Source: an uncultured Aquimarina sp. (GTDB lineage Bacteria > Bacteroidota > Bacteroidia > Flavobacteriales > Flavobacteriaceae). Taken from it: 37,408 nucleotides of DNA. This document shows, piece after piece, positions 17,836 to 24,738 of this stretch (position 1 is the stretch's first letter; each line of letters starts with the position of its first letter). The stretch lies in assembly GCA_937958985.1 (NCBI GenBank), contig CALGLV010000042.1, forward strand, positions 1 to 37,408. The letters are read 5' to 3'. The position numbers were made by a program, and so were the translations under genes. A model generated the notes under the pieces. That model saw only the letters and a list, made by a program, of their open reading frames with translations, had not been told where the DNA came from and made no database searches.

Positions 17836-18762
17836 ATGGAGTCTAACACTAATAAAGTTGAAGATCCTGGAGTAGGAAGGTTTTCCAAAGAAAAAGCAAA
17901 GCGCTTTATAAGCGAAGAAGGAACCTTTAATGTTATTCATAAAAATAGAAAACGAATAGTAAATGAGACCTACACCTACCTTATTGGTTTGAGTTGGTCT
18001 CATTTTTTATTGCTACTTACCCTTAGTTTTATTTTGCTGAACAGCTTTTTTGCTGCGTTATACCTAGTTATTGGCGTTGAAAATATAGGGATAAAGCCCA
18101 TAGGAGTAACTGAGAATTTCTATAAAGCATTCTTTTTTTCAGTGCAAACAATAACATCTGTAGGTTATGGCTTGTATGCACCAACAAAATTACTAGCAGG
18201 TATAATTTCAAGTATAGAGGCCTTTGTGGGTTTAGTTAGTTTTGCTTTTGTAACAGGCCTGTTGTATGGGCGATTTTCTAAACCAAAATCAAATATTAGG
18301 TTTAGTAAAAATATTTTGTATACAGATTATAAACAAGGTAAGGCACTGATGTTTCGTGTGGTAAATCGAAGAAAAAGCATGGTAGTTTTACCTAAAATCA
18401 AAGTCTCTGTATCCATAAGTAAACCTGATGGTAATAATGGATTTCAGAATGAATTTTTTAATTTAAAGCTAGAGCGAGAACAAATTACGTATTTACCCAC
18501 TTCTTGGACATTGGTTCATGAAATTGATAATGATAGTCCCTTGAAAAATTATACAGTAAACCAACTTTTAGAGTTGCATGCTGAAATTTTAATTTTACTA
18601 AGCTATCACGATGATTCTTTTAATGATGTACTGCATCAAGCACATTCATATACTTTCAATACGCTGAAAGTAAATTATAAATTCAAAAAAGCTTTTGAGT
18701 TTAATAGTGACGGAAAAGTAGTTTTAGATCACGCCAAAATAGATGATATAGAACTTATATAA
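17836..18762 (+). CDS. Inward-rectifier-type (KirBac) potassium channel
   Basis: A 308-residue membrane protein. Two transmembrane helices (about residues 53-79 and 119-145) flank a pore loop with the K+ selectivity filter TSVGYG (residues 107-112). The inner helix is followed by GRFSKPKSNIRFSKN, the linker typical of KirBac proteins. The rest is the cytoplasmic beta-sandwich domain (MFRVVNRRKSMVVLPKIKVS, and YLPTSWTLVHEIDNDSPL later). Known KirBac channels are gated by ligands and lipids through this domain; the signal here is unknown. It starts 36 nt after dapA and may be cotranscribed. It converges on the DUF493 gene. Confidence 0.9.
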   Translation: MESNTNKVEDPGVGRFSKEKAKRFISEEGTFNVIHKNRKRIVNETYTYLIGLSWSHFLLLLTLSFILLNSFFAALYLVIGVENIGIKPIGVTENFYKAFFFSVQTITSVGYGLYAPTKLLAGIISSIEAFVGLVSFAFVTGLLYGRFSKPKSNIRFSKNILYTDYKQGKALMFRVVNRRKSMVVLPKIKVSVSISKPDGNNGFQNEFFNLKLEREQITYLPTSWTLVHEIDNDSPLKNYTVNQLLELHAEILILLSYHDDSFNDVLHQAHSYTFNTLKVNYKFKKAFEFNSDGKVVLDHAKIDDIELI

Positions 18763-18824
18763 CAAATATGAACCTCTTTGATCTTGCTATTTTAACTTAA
18801 GAAGCCTTCCAGTTTTCTGGTTTG

Positions 18825-19115
18825 TTATAATGAAATTACACCTTTAATTTTTTTAGATACTTCCTTGTATTTGTCAATTACAGCATCAGGATTTTTTAAT
18901 TTTACTTTTATGGAAAAGCTAGTGTATTTACCTGTTTTAGAGTCTTTGGAGTTTATAACGGCTCCCATGTTGTCAAAAATTAGCAAAAGACTAGCGGACT
19001 GGTCAGGAATAGCGGGTAAGATAAATTTATACATATACACGCTAGGCCATATGGAAGTATCGCTTAATTGAGTTTTAAGTTTAGCATAAAATTCTTCAGG
19101 GTTCGGAGTGCTCAT
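18825..19115 (-). CDS. DUF493 family protein (YbeD-like)
   Basis: A 96-residue soluble protein with the DUF493/YbeD pattern: an N-terminal FYAKLKTQL, a middle FILPAIPDQSASLL, then TGKYTSFSIKVKLKNPDAVI and a terminal helix with YKEVSKKIKGV. The fold is a small ACT-like ferredoxin-like domain, and its role is not established. It follows the thioredoxin/DUF6952 pair on the same strand, but a terminator at 19147-19178 separates them. Confidence 0.85.
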   Translation of the reverse strand: MSTPNPEEFYAKLKTQLSDTSIWPSVYMYKFILPAIPDQSASLLLIFDNMGAVINSKDSKTGKYTSFSIKVKLKNPDAVIDKYKEVSKKIKGVISL

Positions 19116-19146
19116 AAATTACAGTTTAGAATTGTGCAAAAATAAA

Positions 19147-19178
19147 AATTCAGAATTACGTAAACGCAATTCTGAATT
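19147..19178 (-). terminator. Rho-independent terminator of the thioredoxin-DUF6952 operon
   Basis: Perfect 11-bp arms (AATTCAGAATT and AATTCTGAATT) enclose a loop that can extend by two more G-C pairs. Read on the minus strand it is followed by a long T-rich run. It starts 23 nt after the DUF6952 stop. Confidence 0.85.
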
Positions 19179-19200
19179 AAAATATTGGTTGACGTTGGTT

Positions 19201-19458
19201 TTATTTGTCAATAGAACCTAAAACACGTTGCATAAATGAATTTACCGCCTCTTTTTGTGTTGCTCCTCCATCAATTAACTTCTTAACTTCTAAAGCTCCG
19301 TACATATTTGAAATTAATTCTCCTATTACATCTAGTTCTTCGTCTTTTAAAGAAGAAACTTCGGTTAACGATTCAAGAGTTTCAATAGTTTCAACTACAA
19401 AATCTTCATCATTTTCTTCTATAAAAGTAGAAAGGTGCTTAATTACTGGTAACTTCAT
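19201..19458 (-). CDS. DUF6952 family small protein
   Basis: An 85-residue acidic helical protein, MKLPVIKHLSTFIEENDEDF followed by VVETIETLESLTEV. I associate it with DUF6952, a Bacteroidota family found next to thioredoxin-like genes; the function is unknown. Its start lies 20 nt inside the 3' end of the thioredoxin gene, in another frame, so translation is probably coupled. No cysteines are present, so it is not itself a redox protein. Confidence 0.8.
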   Translation of the reverse strand: MKLPVIKHLSTFIEENDEDFVVETIETLESLTEVSSLKDEELDVIGELISNMYGALEVKKLIDGGATQKEAVNSFMQRVLGSIDK

Positions 19459-19753
19459 TTACAAGTTCTTTTAATGATTCAAATTTGTTAGTTTGTACTT
19501 GATTTAACAAGCTTCCTCCTTTAAAAGCAGCAAAGGTTGGTAAATTATCTACGTTGGCTAATTTTCTAGATTCAGGAAATTTTTCAGCATCAATAATTAA
19601 AAAAGGAATTTCTTCATTTTCGCCTGCTAGTTTTTTAAATTTTGGCTTCATAATACGGCAATTGCCACACCATGTTGCAGAGTATTGTACTAAAACTATG
19701 TTGTTTTCACTCACTATTTGAGCTAAACCATCGTTGTCTAATTCTTGTAACAT
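19439..19753 (-). CDS. Thioredoxin-like protein with WCGNC active site
   Basis: A 104-residue cytoplasmic thioredoxin-fold protein. The active site is ATWCGNCRIMKPKF, with Cys29 and Cys32; the usual Pro of WCGPC is Asn. The cis-Pro segment is VDNLPTFAAFKGG. It lies directly downstream of the peroxiredoxin gene and overlaps the DUF6952 gene, suggesting it reduces the peroxiredoxin or a dedicated partner; that link is inferred from position. The leader carries a weak hairpin near 19770-19808 and an AACCTCCTC stretch. Confidence 0.9.
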   Translation of the reverse strand: MLQELDNDGLAQIVSENNIVLVQYSATWCGNCRIMKPKFKKLAGENEEIPFLIIDAEKFPESRKLANVDNLPTFAAFKGGSLLNQVQTNKFESLKELVNEVTSN

Positions 19754-19864
19754 AACTATTTTTTTTGAGGAGGTTAGATTCCCGTCTTAAAACAAATTAA
19801 AACGGGATAGTTTTACTATTAAATAATGCTAGAATTATTATCTAATCATTAAATTAATATGTTT

Positions 19865-20503
19865 TTAGTTTGAAGCTAAATAAGCAGCAGTTGACTTAGC
19901 ATCTGCATTCATTGCTTGTTTTCCTTCTTCCCAGTTAGCAGGACATACTTCACCATGTTTCTGTACGTGTGCGTATGCGTCAATTAAACGTAAAAACTCG
20001 TTTACGTTACGGCCAACAGGCATGTGATTTATTCCTTCATGAAAAACAATACCGTCTTCATCAATTAAATAAGTAGCTCTGTAAGTTACATTGTCACCAT
20101 CAACTAAAACAGTACCTGTTTCTTCGTTGTAGCGTTCGTTAGTAATATCTAAAATACCTAATTGACTAGCTAAATTACGGTTAGTATCCGCTAAAATTGG
20201 GTAAGTTACTCCTTCAATACCTCCGTTGTCCTTAGCAGTGTTTAACCATGCAAAGTGTACTTCAGGGGTGTCACAAGATGCACCAATTACAATAGTATTT
20301 CTCTTTTCGAATTCAGAAACAGCTTCTTGAAAAGCATGTAATTCAGTTGGGCAAACGAAAGTAAAATCTTTTGGGTACCAAAATAAAATTACTTTTTTTC
20401 CTTTGTTTTTAGCTTCATCTAATACATTTAATTTGAATGTATCGCCCATGTCATTCATTGCGTCTACATCTAAATTTGGGAACTGTTTTCCTACAAATGC
20501 CAT
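19865..20503 (-). CDS. Typical 2-Cys peroxiredoxin (AhpC/Prx1 type)
   Basis: A 212-residue peroxidase that reduces hydrogen peroxide and organic peroxides. The peroxidatic Cys51 is in FTFVCPTELHAF; the resolving Cys187 is in GEVCPANW. The family order DTPEVHFAWL, then YPILADTNRNLASQLGIL, then RATYLIDEDGIVFHEGINHM is complete. The C-terminal helix ends AAYLASN, without the GGLG/YF overoxidation-sensitive motif seen in eukaryotic enzymes. It has a good promoter (20532-20560) and lies upstream of the thioredoxin, which may be its reductant. Confidence 0.95.
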   Translation of the reverse strand: MAFVGKQFPNLDVDAMNDMGDTFKLNVLDEAKNKGKKVILFWYPKDFTFVCPTELHAFQEAVSEFEKRNTIVIGASCDTPEVHFAWLNTAKDNGGIEGVTYPILADTNRNLASQLGILDITNERYNEETGTVLVDGDNVTYRATYLIDEDGIVFHEGINHMPVGRNVNEFLRLIDAYAHVQKHGEVCPANWEEGKQAMNADAKSTAAYLASN

Positions 20504-20531
20504 ATTTTAAGTGTTTTGTTAAATTAGTTTG

Positions 20532-20560
20532 CAAATATAAGCTTAGATTACATTTTACAA
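20532..20560 (-). promoter_or_regulatory. Bacteroidota-type promoter of the peroxiredoxin gene
   Basis: On the minus strand TTG (20558-20560) is followed after 18 nt by TATATTTG (20532-20539), matching TTG-N19-TAnnTTTG well. It gives a leader of roughly 20 nt before the ATG at 20503. Confidence 0.7.
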
Positions 20561-20701
20561 TAGATTTTAAATTCTAAATACTTATTTAGCTATAGAGATA
20601 TACTATATCTGTTCTTAATACATTATAAATAGTTAGTTTTTCTTTTTATTACTGTTTCATTTAGAAAATAATTAGAACAGTAATAACTAAATTTCCTTGA
20701 A

Positions 20702-20741
20702 TTATAAGCTCAATTCAATTGTTATTGAATTGAGCTTATAA
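20702..20741. terminator. Perfect 18-bp hairpin overlapping the 3' end of the sigma-4-like gene
   Basis: TTATAAGCTCAATTCAAT (20702-20719) and its exact reverse complement (20724-20741) enclose a TGTT loop. The right arm encodes the last six residues of the minus-strand gene, and the stop codon lies at the loop edge. Neither side has a strong T run, so termination or mRNA stabilisation are both possible. Confidence 0.6.
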
Positions 20742-20943
20742 GCAGTTTTCGTGTGTCGTGAATGTAAGTCCAAAATTGTTTTTCATCAATTTTTAAAACT
20801 TTGCGAATTTCTTTAGTGCTGTAGTTGTAGTGTGTTTTTAACATAAAAACGTCACGTTGTTGTTTTGGAACGTTTTCTAATGCCTCGTTTAGTGAAATTT
20901 GATTTGCATTAGTGTTAATGTTTTGGTTTAGTGTAATGTCCAT
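20722..20943 (-). CDS. Orphan sigma-70 region 4-like HTH protein
   Basis: A 73-residue protein whose residues about 18-68 look like sigma factor region 4: ALENVPKQQRDVFMLKTHYN, then YSTKEIRKVLKI, then FWTYIHDTRKLL. This compares with the usual pattern of L-P-xx-Q-R-xVF-xL, YSxxEIAxxL and VxSxxxRARxxL. Region 2, needed to bind core polymerase and open the -10 element, is absent, so it cannot act as a normal sigma factor. It may be a small DNA-binding regulator, an anti- or co-sigma factor, or the remnant of an ECF sigma gene. It is divergent from the PAS-AraC gene 141 nt away, and its 3' end is embedded in a perfect hairpin. Confidence 0.65.
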   Translation of the reverse strand: MDITLNQNINTNANQISLNEALENVPKQQRDVFMLKTHYNYSTKEIRKVLKIDEKQFWTYIHDTRKLLISSIQ

Positions 20944-21084
20944 AATAAAGCTAGTTGGTTAATAATTATTTCTAAAGATACTTTTTGTTTAATGTTTTTG
21001 GTTTTATTTTTATAGTAATAAGTCTAATTTCAAGAATTTAGACAAAGTTATTTTCTTTGTGATTTATTTAATTAAATTTGTGAT

Positions 21085-21837
21085 ATGATGAATGCCATTA
21101 ATTCAGATGTTTCAGTTGTGATAACAGATAGCCAAAGGATTGTTATTTGGGTTAACGAGCAATTTAGTAAAATGACAGGCTATTCACTGGAAGAGGTTAG
21201 GGGTATGAAACCAGCCTTGCTGCAAGGGCGAAATACAGAGAGACCTGCGGTTTCTAGAATTAAAGAAGCGTTAAACAAAAAAATACGTTTTCACGATCGG
21301 ATTACTAATTATCGTAAAAATGGCGAAGAATATACTTGTGCATTAACAATACACCCTATTTTTAATTTAGACGGGGATTTATCAAATTTTGTAGCTTTTG
21401 AGGTGGATAATAATTTTGTTCAGCCTGAAAGTGAACCTTTAATGGGGATTGATACTCCTAAGAAAAAAGCGTGTTTAACAAATTCCGAGGAGTTAGTTAT
21501 GTATTTTAAGCTTTTAGATCTTTTTAGATCTAAAAAACTTTATTTAGACAGTAGTCTTAATCAGCATAAAGTAGCAGACTTGATGGAAACTAACGTGAAG
21601 TACCTCTCTCAAGTAATTAATAATCAAACGGAAAAGAATTTCAAGTACTTTGTAAATCAATTTAGAGTACAGGAATTTGAATATTTATTGTCTTCAGAAA
21701 AAATGACTAATTATACACTTTTTAGTATCGGTGAGTGTTGTGGTTTTAAAAATAAATCTACTTTTTATAATGTTGTTTTAAGTCACACAGGAAAAACTCC
21801 TAAAGAAATTGCCGATACATATAAAAAAAATAATTAA
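21085..21837 (+). CDS. PAS domain plus AraC-type HTH transcriptional regulator
   Basis: A 250-residue regulator. Residues about 1-115 form a PAS domain of the LOV-like branch: VVITDSQRIVIWVNEQFSKM, TGYSLEEVRG, LLQGRNTE, and NYRKNGEEYTCALTIHPIFN. The photoactive Cys of LOV (GRNCRFLQ in flavin-binding members) is not present; the equivalent segment reads GMKPALLQ, so flavin photochemistry is unlikely. Residues about 140-245 are an AraC/XylS double HTH: HKVADLMETNVKYLSQVINN, then IGECCGFKNKSTFYNVVLSH, ending TPKEIADTYKK. Ligand and targets are unknown. A TAAATTTG box at 21073-21080 is only 4 nt from the ATG, so the mRNA could be leaderless, or translation could start at 21088 or 21094. Confidence 0.85.
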   Translation: MMNAINSDVSVVITDSQRIVIWVNEQFSKMTGYSLEEVRGMKPALLQGRNTERPAVSRIKEALNKKIRFHDRITNYRKNGEEYTCALTIHPIFNLDGDLSNFVAFEVDNNFVQPESEPLMGIDTPKKKACLTNSEELVMYFKLLDLFRSKKLYLDSSLNQHKVADLMETNVKYLSQVINNQTEKNFKYFVNQFRVQEFEYLLSSEKMTNYTLFSIGECCGFKNKSTFYNVVLSHTGKTPKEIADTYKKNN

Positions 21838-21961
21838 AGTGCTGTTTGAAACTGCTATAAATAATTATTTAAAGTAGCATTCTTTCCAAAAGAACAAAGC
21901 GTATTATATATGTATTGTTACTTTTAAATTATATTAACGACACAGATTATAAATACAATAA

Positions 21962-22681
21962 ATGAAATTAGATATACTAGCTATTGGTGCGCATCCCGAT
22001 GATGTTGAACTAGGCTGTGGAGGTACTTTAGCTAAAGAGGTAGCAAAAGGTAAAAAAGTAGGTATCCTAGATTTAACACGTGGAGAGTTAGGTTCGAATG
22101 GATCAGCTGAGTTGCGAGATATTGAAGCAGCTAATGCGGCTAAAGTTTTAGGGGTTCATGTACGGGAAAATTTAGCTTTTAGAGATGGTTTTTTTGTTAA
22201 TGATGAAGCACATCAATTAAAAATAATTGAAGTTATAAGAAAGTATCAGCCAGAAGTGGTTTTGTGTAATGCAGTATCCGATCGGCATATTGATCATGCT
22301 AAAGGGAGTAAACTGGCTTCGGATGCTTGTTTTTTAAGTGGATTATTACGAATCAAAACCCAATTGAATGGGGAAGATCAAGTCAAATGGAGGCCTAAGC
22401 AAGTTTATCATTACATTCAATGGGAATCTTTAAAGCCAGATATAGTTTTGGATATTACAGGGTTTAATGATGCTAAAGTGGAAGCTGTTAAAGCGTATAC
22501 CTCTCAATTTTTTAATCCAAAAGATTCGGAAGTAGCTAAAACGCCTATTTCAAATAAAAACTTCTTAGATAGTGTAACTTATAGGGGCAGGGATCTAGGA
22601 AGAATTATTGGAGTAGACCATGCAGAAGGCTTTACTGTAGAGCGTTACGCCGCGGTAAAATCTATTTTTGATTTGATTTAA
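21962..22681 (+). CDS. bshB1: Bacillithiol biosynthesis deacetylase BshB1
   Basis: A 239-residue LmbE-type zinc deacetylase that converts GlcNAc-malate to GlcN-malate in bacillithiol synthesis. The metal-binding motif is AIGAHPDDVELGCGG near the N terminus. Further family blocks are LDLTRGELGSNGSAELRDIE, NLAFRDGFF, CNAVSDRHIDHAKGS with the second metal-binding His, and a C-terminal GRIIGVDHAEGF. Length and motifs fit BshB1 rather than BshB2. No other bsh gene is in the window; bshA and bshC must be elsewhere if the pathway is complete. Confidence 0.93.
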   Translation: MKLDILAIGAHPDDVELGCGGTLAKEVAKGKKVGILDLTRGELGSNGSAELRDIEAANAAKVLGVHVRENLAFRDGFFVNDEAHQLKIIEVIRKYQPEVVLCNAVSDRHIDHAKGSKLASDACFLSGLLRIKTQLNGEDQVKWRPKQVYHYIQWESLKPDIVLDITGFNDAKVEAVKAYTSQFFNPKDSEVAKTPISNKNFLDSVTYRGRDLGRIIGVDHAEGFTVERYAAVKSIFDLI

Positions 22682-22699
22682 AAAAAAAGACTTTTTTGC

Positions 22700-22730
22700 T
22701 TTGTAAATATGTAAGATTAGCTTAGTTTTG
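22700..22730 (+). promoter_or_regulatory. Bacteroidota-type promoter of tRNA-His
   Basis: TTTG (22700-22703), 19 nt, then TAGTTTTG (22723-22730) is an essentially perfect match to the phylum consensus TTTG-N19-TAnnTTTG. The tRNA begins 15 nt after the -7 box. Confidence 0.8.
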
Positions 22731-22744
22731 CACTCGCAATAAAT

Positions 22745-22819
22745 GGTGGTTGTAGCTCAGCTGGTTAGAGCGCTGGTTTGTGGTACCAGAAGTCGCCGGT
22801 TCGAACCCGGTCTTCCACC
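22745..22819 (+). tRNA. tRNA-His (anticodon GTG)
   Basis: The cloverleaf is clear. The D arm is GCTC/GAGC, the anticodon arm CTGGT-TTGTGGT-ACCAG has anticodon GTG, and the T arm is GCCGG-TTCGAAC-CCGGT. An extra 5' G (22745) faces C73 (22819), the G-1 identity element of tRNA-His. CCA is not encoded. The acceptor stem GTGGTTG/CTTCCAC carries two adjacent T-T mismatches in this reading (positions 5-68 and 6-67). Confidence 0.93.
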
Positions 22820-22828
22820 CTAAATGCC

Positions 22829-22860
22829 AAAGGTCTTGAAGAAATTCAAGACCTTTTTTT
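22829..22860 (+). terminator. Rho-independent terminator after tRNA-His
   Basis: The perfect 12-bp stem AAAGGTCTTGAA/TTCAAGACCTTT around GAAA is followed by a T run. It lies 9 nt after the tRNA. Confidence 0.9.
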
Positions 22861-22862
22861 GT

Positions 22863-23372
22863 GTTCTTTATTTTGATAAATAATAGAAAAATAACGGATC
22901 AATCACAATTGTTGTGTTTAGGCAAAAATTTGCATTAATCTATATAAGAAAAATAGTGATGTAGGCTTTGTTTATCATATGCTATTGCTAATTCATATAT
23001 AGCTTTTAATAATTAGTGAGTATGTTGTTGATTTTATACTTATGTTCTACACCATAAAAAACAAATAACATTAAATCAACTACTTAATAAACTTTATAAA
23101 TCTAACAGAATTTATTAAGTGAATATATTGAAGGAACTTTCCAATTTAAAATCTCGTTTACAAATTTAACTTTGCTAAATATTAAGAGAGTTCATTTATA
23201 TTAAGAGTGCTTAGCACGTATGGTGAATATGATACTTCACAAAAGCTAAAAGAATTTATTTCTTGCTGTAGAATTAAATTTTGTGATTTTTTATCGTCAA
23301 TTCATTCGTTTTCCAGTCTTCATTAATACCTGTTTGAATATACTAATGTTGAATAAAGATTGACGTGATATT
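22863..23372. other. AT-rich stretch without a recognisable gene
   Basis: About 510 nt between the tRNA terminator and the end of the metallopeptidase gene, with frequent stops in all frames and no ORF of convincing composition. The only structure noticed is an inverted repeat, CTTAATAAA at 23083-23091 and TTTATTAAG at 23111-23119, with a 19-nt spacer. It could be decayed sequence or carry an unrecognised small RNA. Confidence 0.5.
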
Positions 23373-24347
23373 TTATTTTTTATGCAAATGCCCGCAAGTC
23401 AATTTATTTGAAGTCATAATAGCATTTAATGCATTTATTGAATTAGTATTTGCGTCTAAATTTAAATTAGTTCTAATTGAATTTCTCAATTCGACTAACT
23501 CTGTACGATTTCGAAGTATTTGTATTTTTTCTCTTGCTATTTCCTTAGTTGTAAACCCTTCTGCGGTTAATACAAAAAAAGCTCCTACTTCGGCAATATC
23601 TTCACCAGGGTTTGTAGCTGCATAGGATGTGACAAAGCGATCGCTAAACATGTTAAAAATAGTATTAGATTCTTGTTCTGTATTATTCGAATCTAAAATA
23701 TCTTCCCAATGATTACTTACCAATTCGTTTATGTAAGAAGTTTCATTAGCACACCCTTCTCCTGTAAAAAAATTCTCACAGGTTTGCTCATTAATTAAAG
23801 GGTTAAGTTGTGTATTATCTAAAGTTAAAATATGAAATAATTCGTGTACGATAGTATGTATAATTTCATTTTCATCTTCCTGATCTACAGCAATAGCCAT
23901 ATCCCAAACGGATAAGTCATTTGTTGTAGGTGTCGCGTAGCCAGCACTGTCTCCTGCAAAAATTATGTACCTCCCTATTCTAGATCTATAGTTAACAGGA
24001 ACTATGTCTTTTATTAAATCTAGTATTCTTTGCTGTCTGGGCATAGCGTTTTGTGAAATCATCAGATTTTGTGAGCCTTGTGGGTTATCTATTTTAACAA
24101 AATTATCCCCATCTAATCGAAATGTTCCTAGTATTCCTTGACCGGAAATATTTCCCGAAGGTTCACTCTCTCCTTCGTTAAAGTCTTCAAAGTCTTCGAA
24201 ATCATCGAAATCATCAAATTCTTCAAGCTCACTTTCAAAGTCAAAGTCATCACTATTTACGGGGTCATCATCACTTCCGCAAGAATTAATAAAGAAAGCT
24301 CCTAATAAAATAATAGAATACAATTTTAATTTATTAAAAAAAACCAT
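23373..24347 (-). CDS. Putative surface lipoprotein zinc metallopeptidase (Mx1-like)
   Basis: A 324-residue lipoprotein. The signal peptide ends in the lipobox INSC (Cys23). The Cys is followed by GSDDD, which fits the acidic lipoprotein export signal that sends Bacteroidota lipoproteins to the cell surface. An extremely acidic Asp/Glu/Phe tract (about residues 33-60, repeats of DDF/EDF) follows. The catalytic region has HELFH (residues 168-172) in EIIHTIVHELFHILTLDN. A second conserved segment, FVTSYAATNPGEDIAEVGAF, provides Glu253 as a likely third zinc ligand. This pairing of HExxH with SYA-(x)n-EDxAE is what I know from putative zinc metallopeptidases of the Mx1 type. Substrate unknown. 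It stands alone, flanked by long noncoding stretches. Confidence 0.75.
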   Translation of the reverse strand: MVFFNKLKLYSIILLGAFFINSCGSDDDPVNSDDFDFESELEEFDDFDDFEDFEDFNEGESEPSGNISGQGILGTFRLDGDNFVKIDNPQGSQNLMISQNAMPRQQRILDLIKDIVPVNYRSRIGRYIIFAGDSAGYATPTTNDLSVWDMAIAVDQEDENEIIHTIVHELFHILTLDNTQLNPLINEQTCENFFTGEGCANETSYINELVSNHWEDILDSNNTEQESNTIFNMFSDRFVTSYAATNPGEDIAEVGAFFVLTAEGFTTKEIAREKIQILRNRTELVELRNSIRTNLNLDANTNSINALNAIMTSNKLTCGHLHKK

Positions 24348-24738
24348 AATTTTTGTTTTAGTTAGATAATAAACTTAATAAATTTTTAACAAAAAAATGA
24401 ATTTACTAAGTTAAAGTCATTTTTATTTTAATAATTACTGAATTTATTCGGATAATTGAAGTGTTAAAAACAGAGTAGAAGACTATATAATAAACAGGGT
24501 TGTTTAAGTTGGCTTGAAAAGCATGTGTTTTTTGCTAGGTCGTTAAATCTTTTGATTTGATTTTGCGTAAAAAAGATAAATCAAAATGCAAAAGTTTGGC
24601 TAGCACTTATTTCGGAGGTAATTGTTTGTATTTTGAGCTATATATCTAAAGAGATGCTCATGTTTTTTTGATTTTAGGCAATAAAAAAGCCAGCAATGGC
24701 AATTGCTGGCTTCTTACACACAAATACTAATTATGCGT
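24348..24738. other. Intergenic stretch between metallopeptidase and DUF4293 genes
   Basis: About 390 nt without a supportable gene. It holds the upstream region of the metallopeptidase gene, 9-bp inverted arms TTTTGATTT (24550-24558) and AAATCAAAA (24578-24586), and the DUF4293 terminator at 24689-24710. Confidence 0.5.
24682..24710 (-). terminator. Rho-independent terminator of the DUF4293 gene
   Basis: GCCAGCAAT (24689-24697) and ATTGCTGGC (24702-24710) form a perfect 9-bp stem with loop GGCA. On the minus strand it is followed by a run of T (complement of 24683-24688). It lies 28 nt beyond the stop at 24739. Confidence 0.88.

Noticed and set aside
19205-19474. Plus-strand frame opposite DUF6952
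   Set aside because: The minus-strand gene overlaps the thioredoxin gene in an operon pattern and ends in a strong minus-oriented terminator; the plus frame has no support.
20600-20700. Possible small RNA between peroxiredoxin and the sigma-4 gene
   Set aside because: AT-rich with no promoter-terminator pair on either strand beyond the hairpin already assigned to the sigma-4 gene.
24180-24260. Short tandem repeat considered as a CRISPR or microsatellite array
   Set aside because: It is an imperfect codon-level repeat (DDF/EDF) inside an intact reading frame, without the regular spacers of a CRISPR array.
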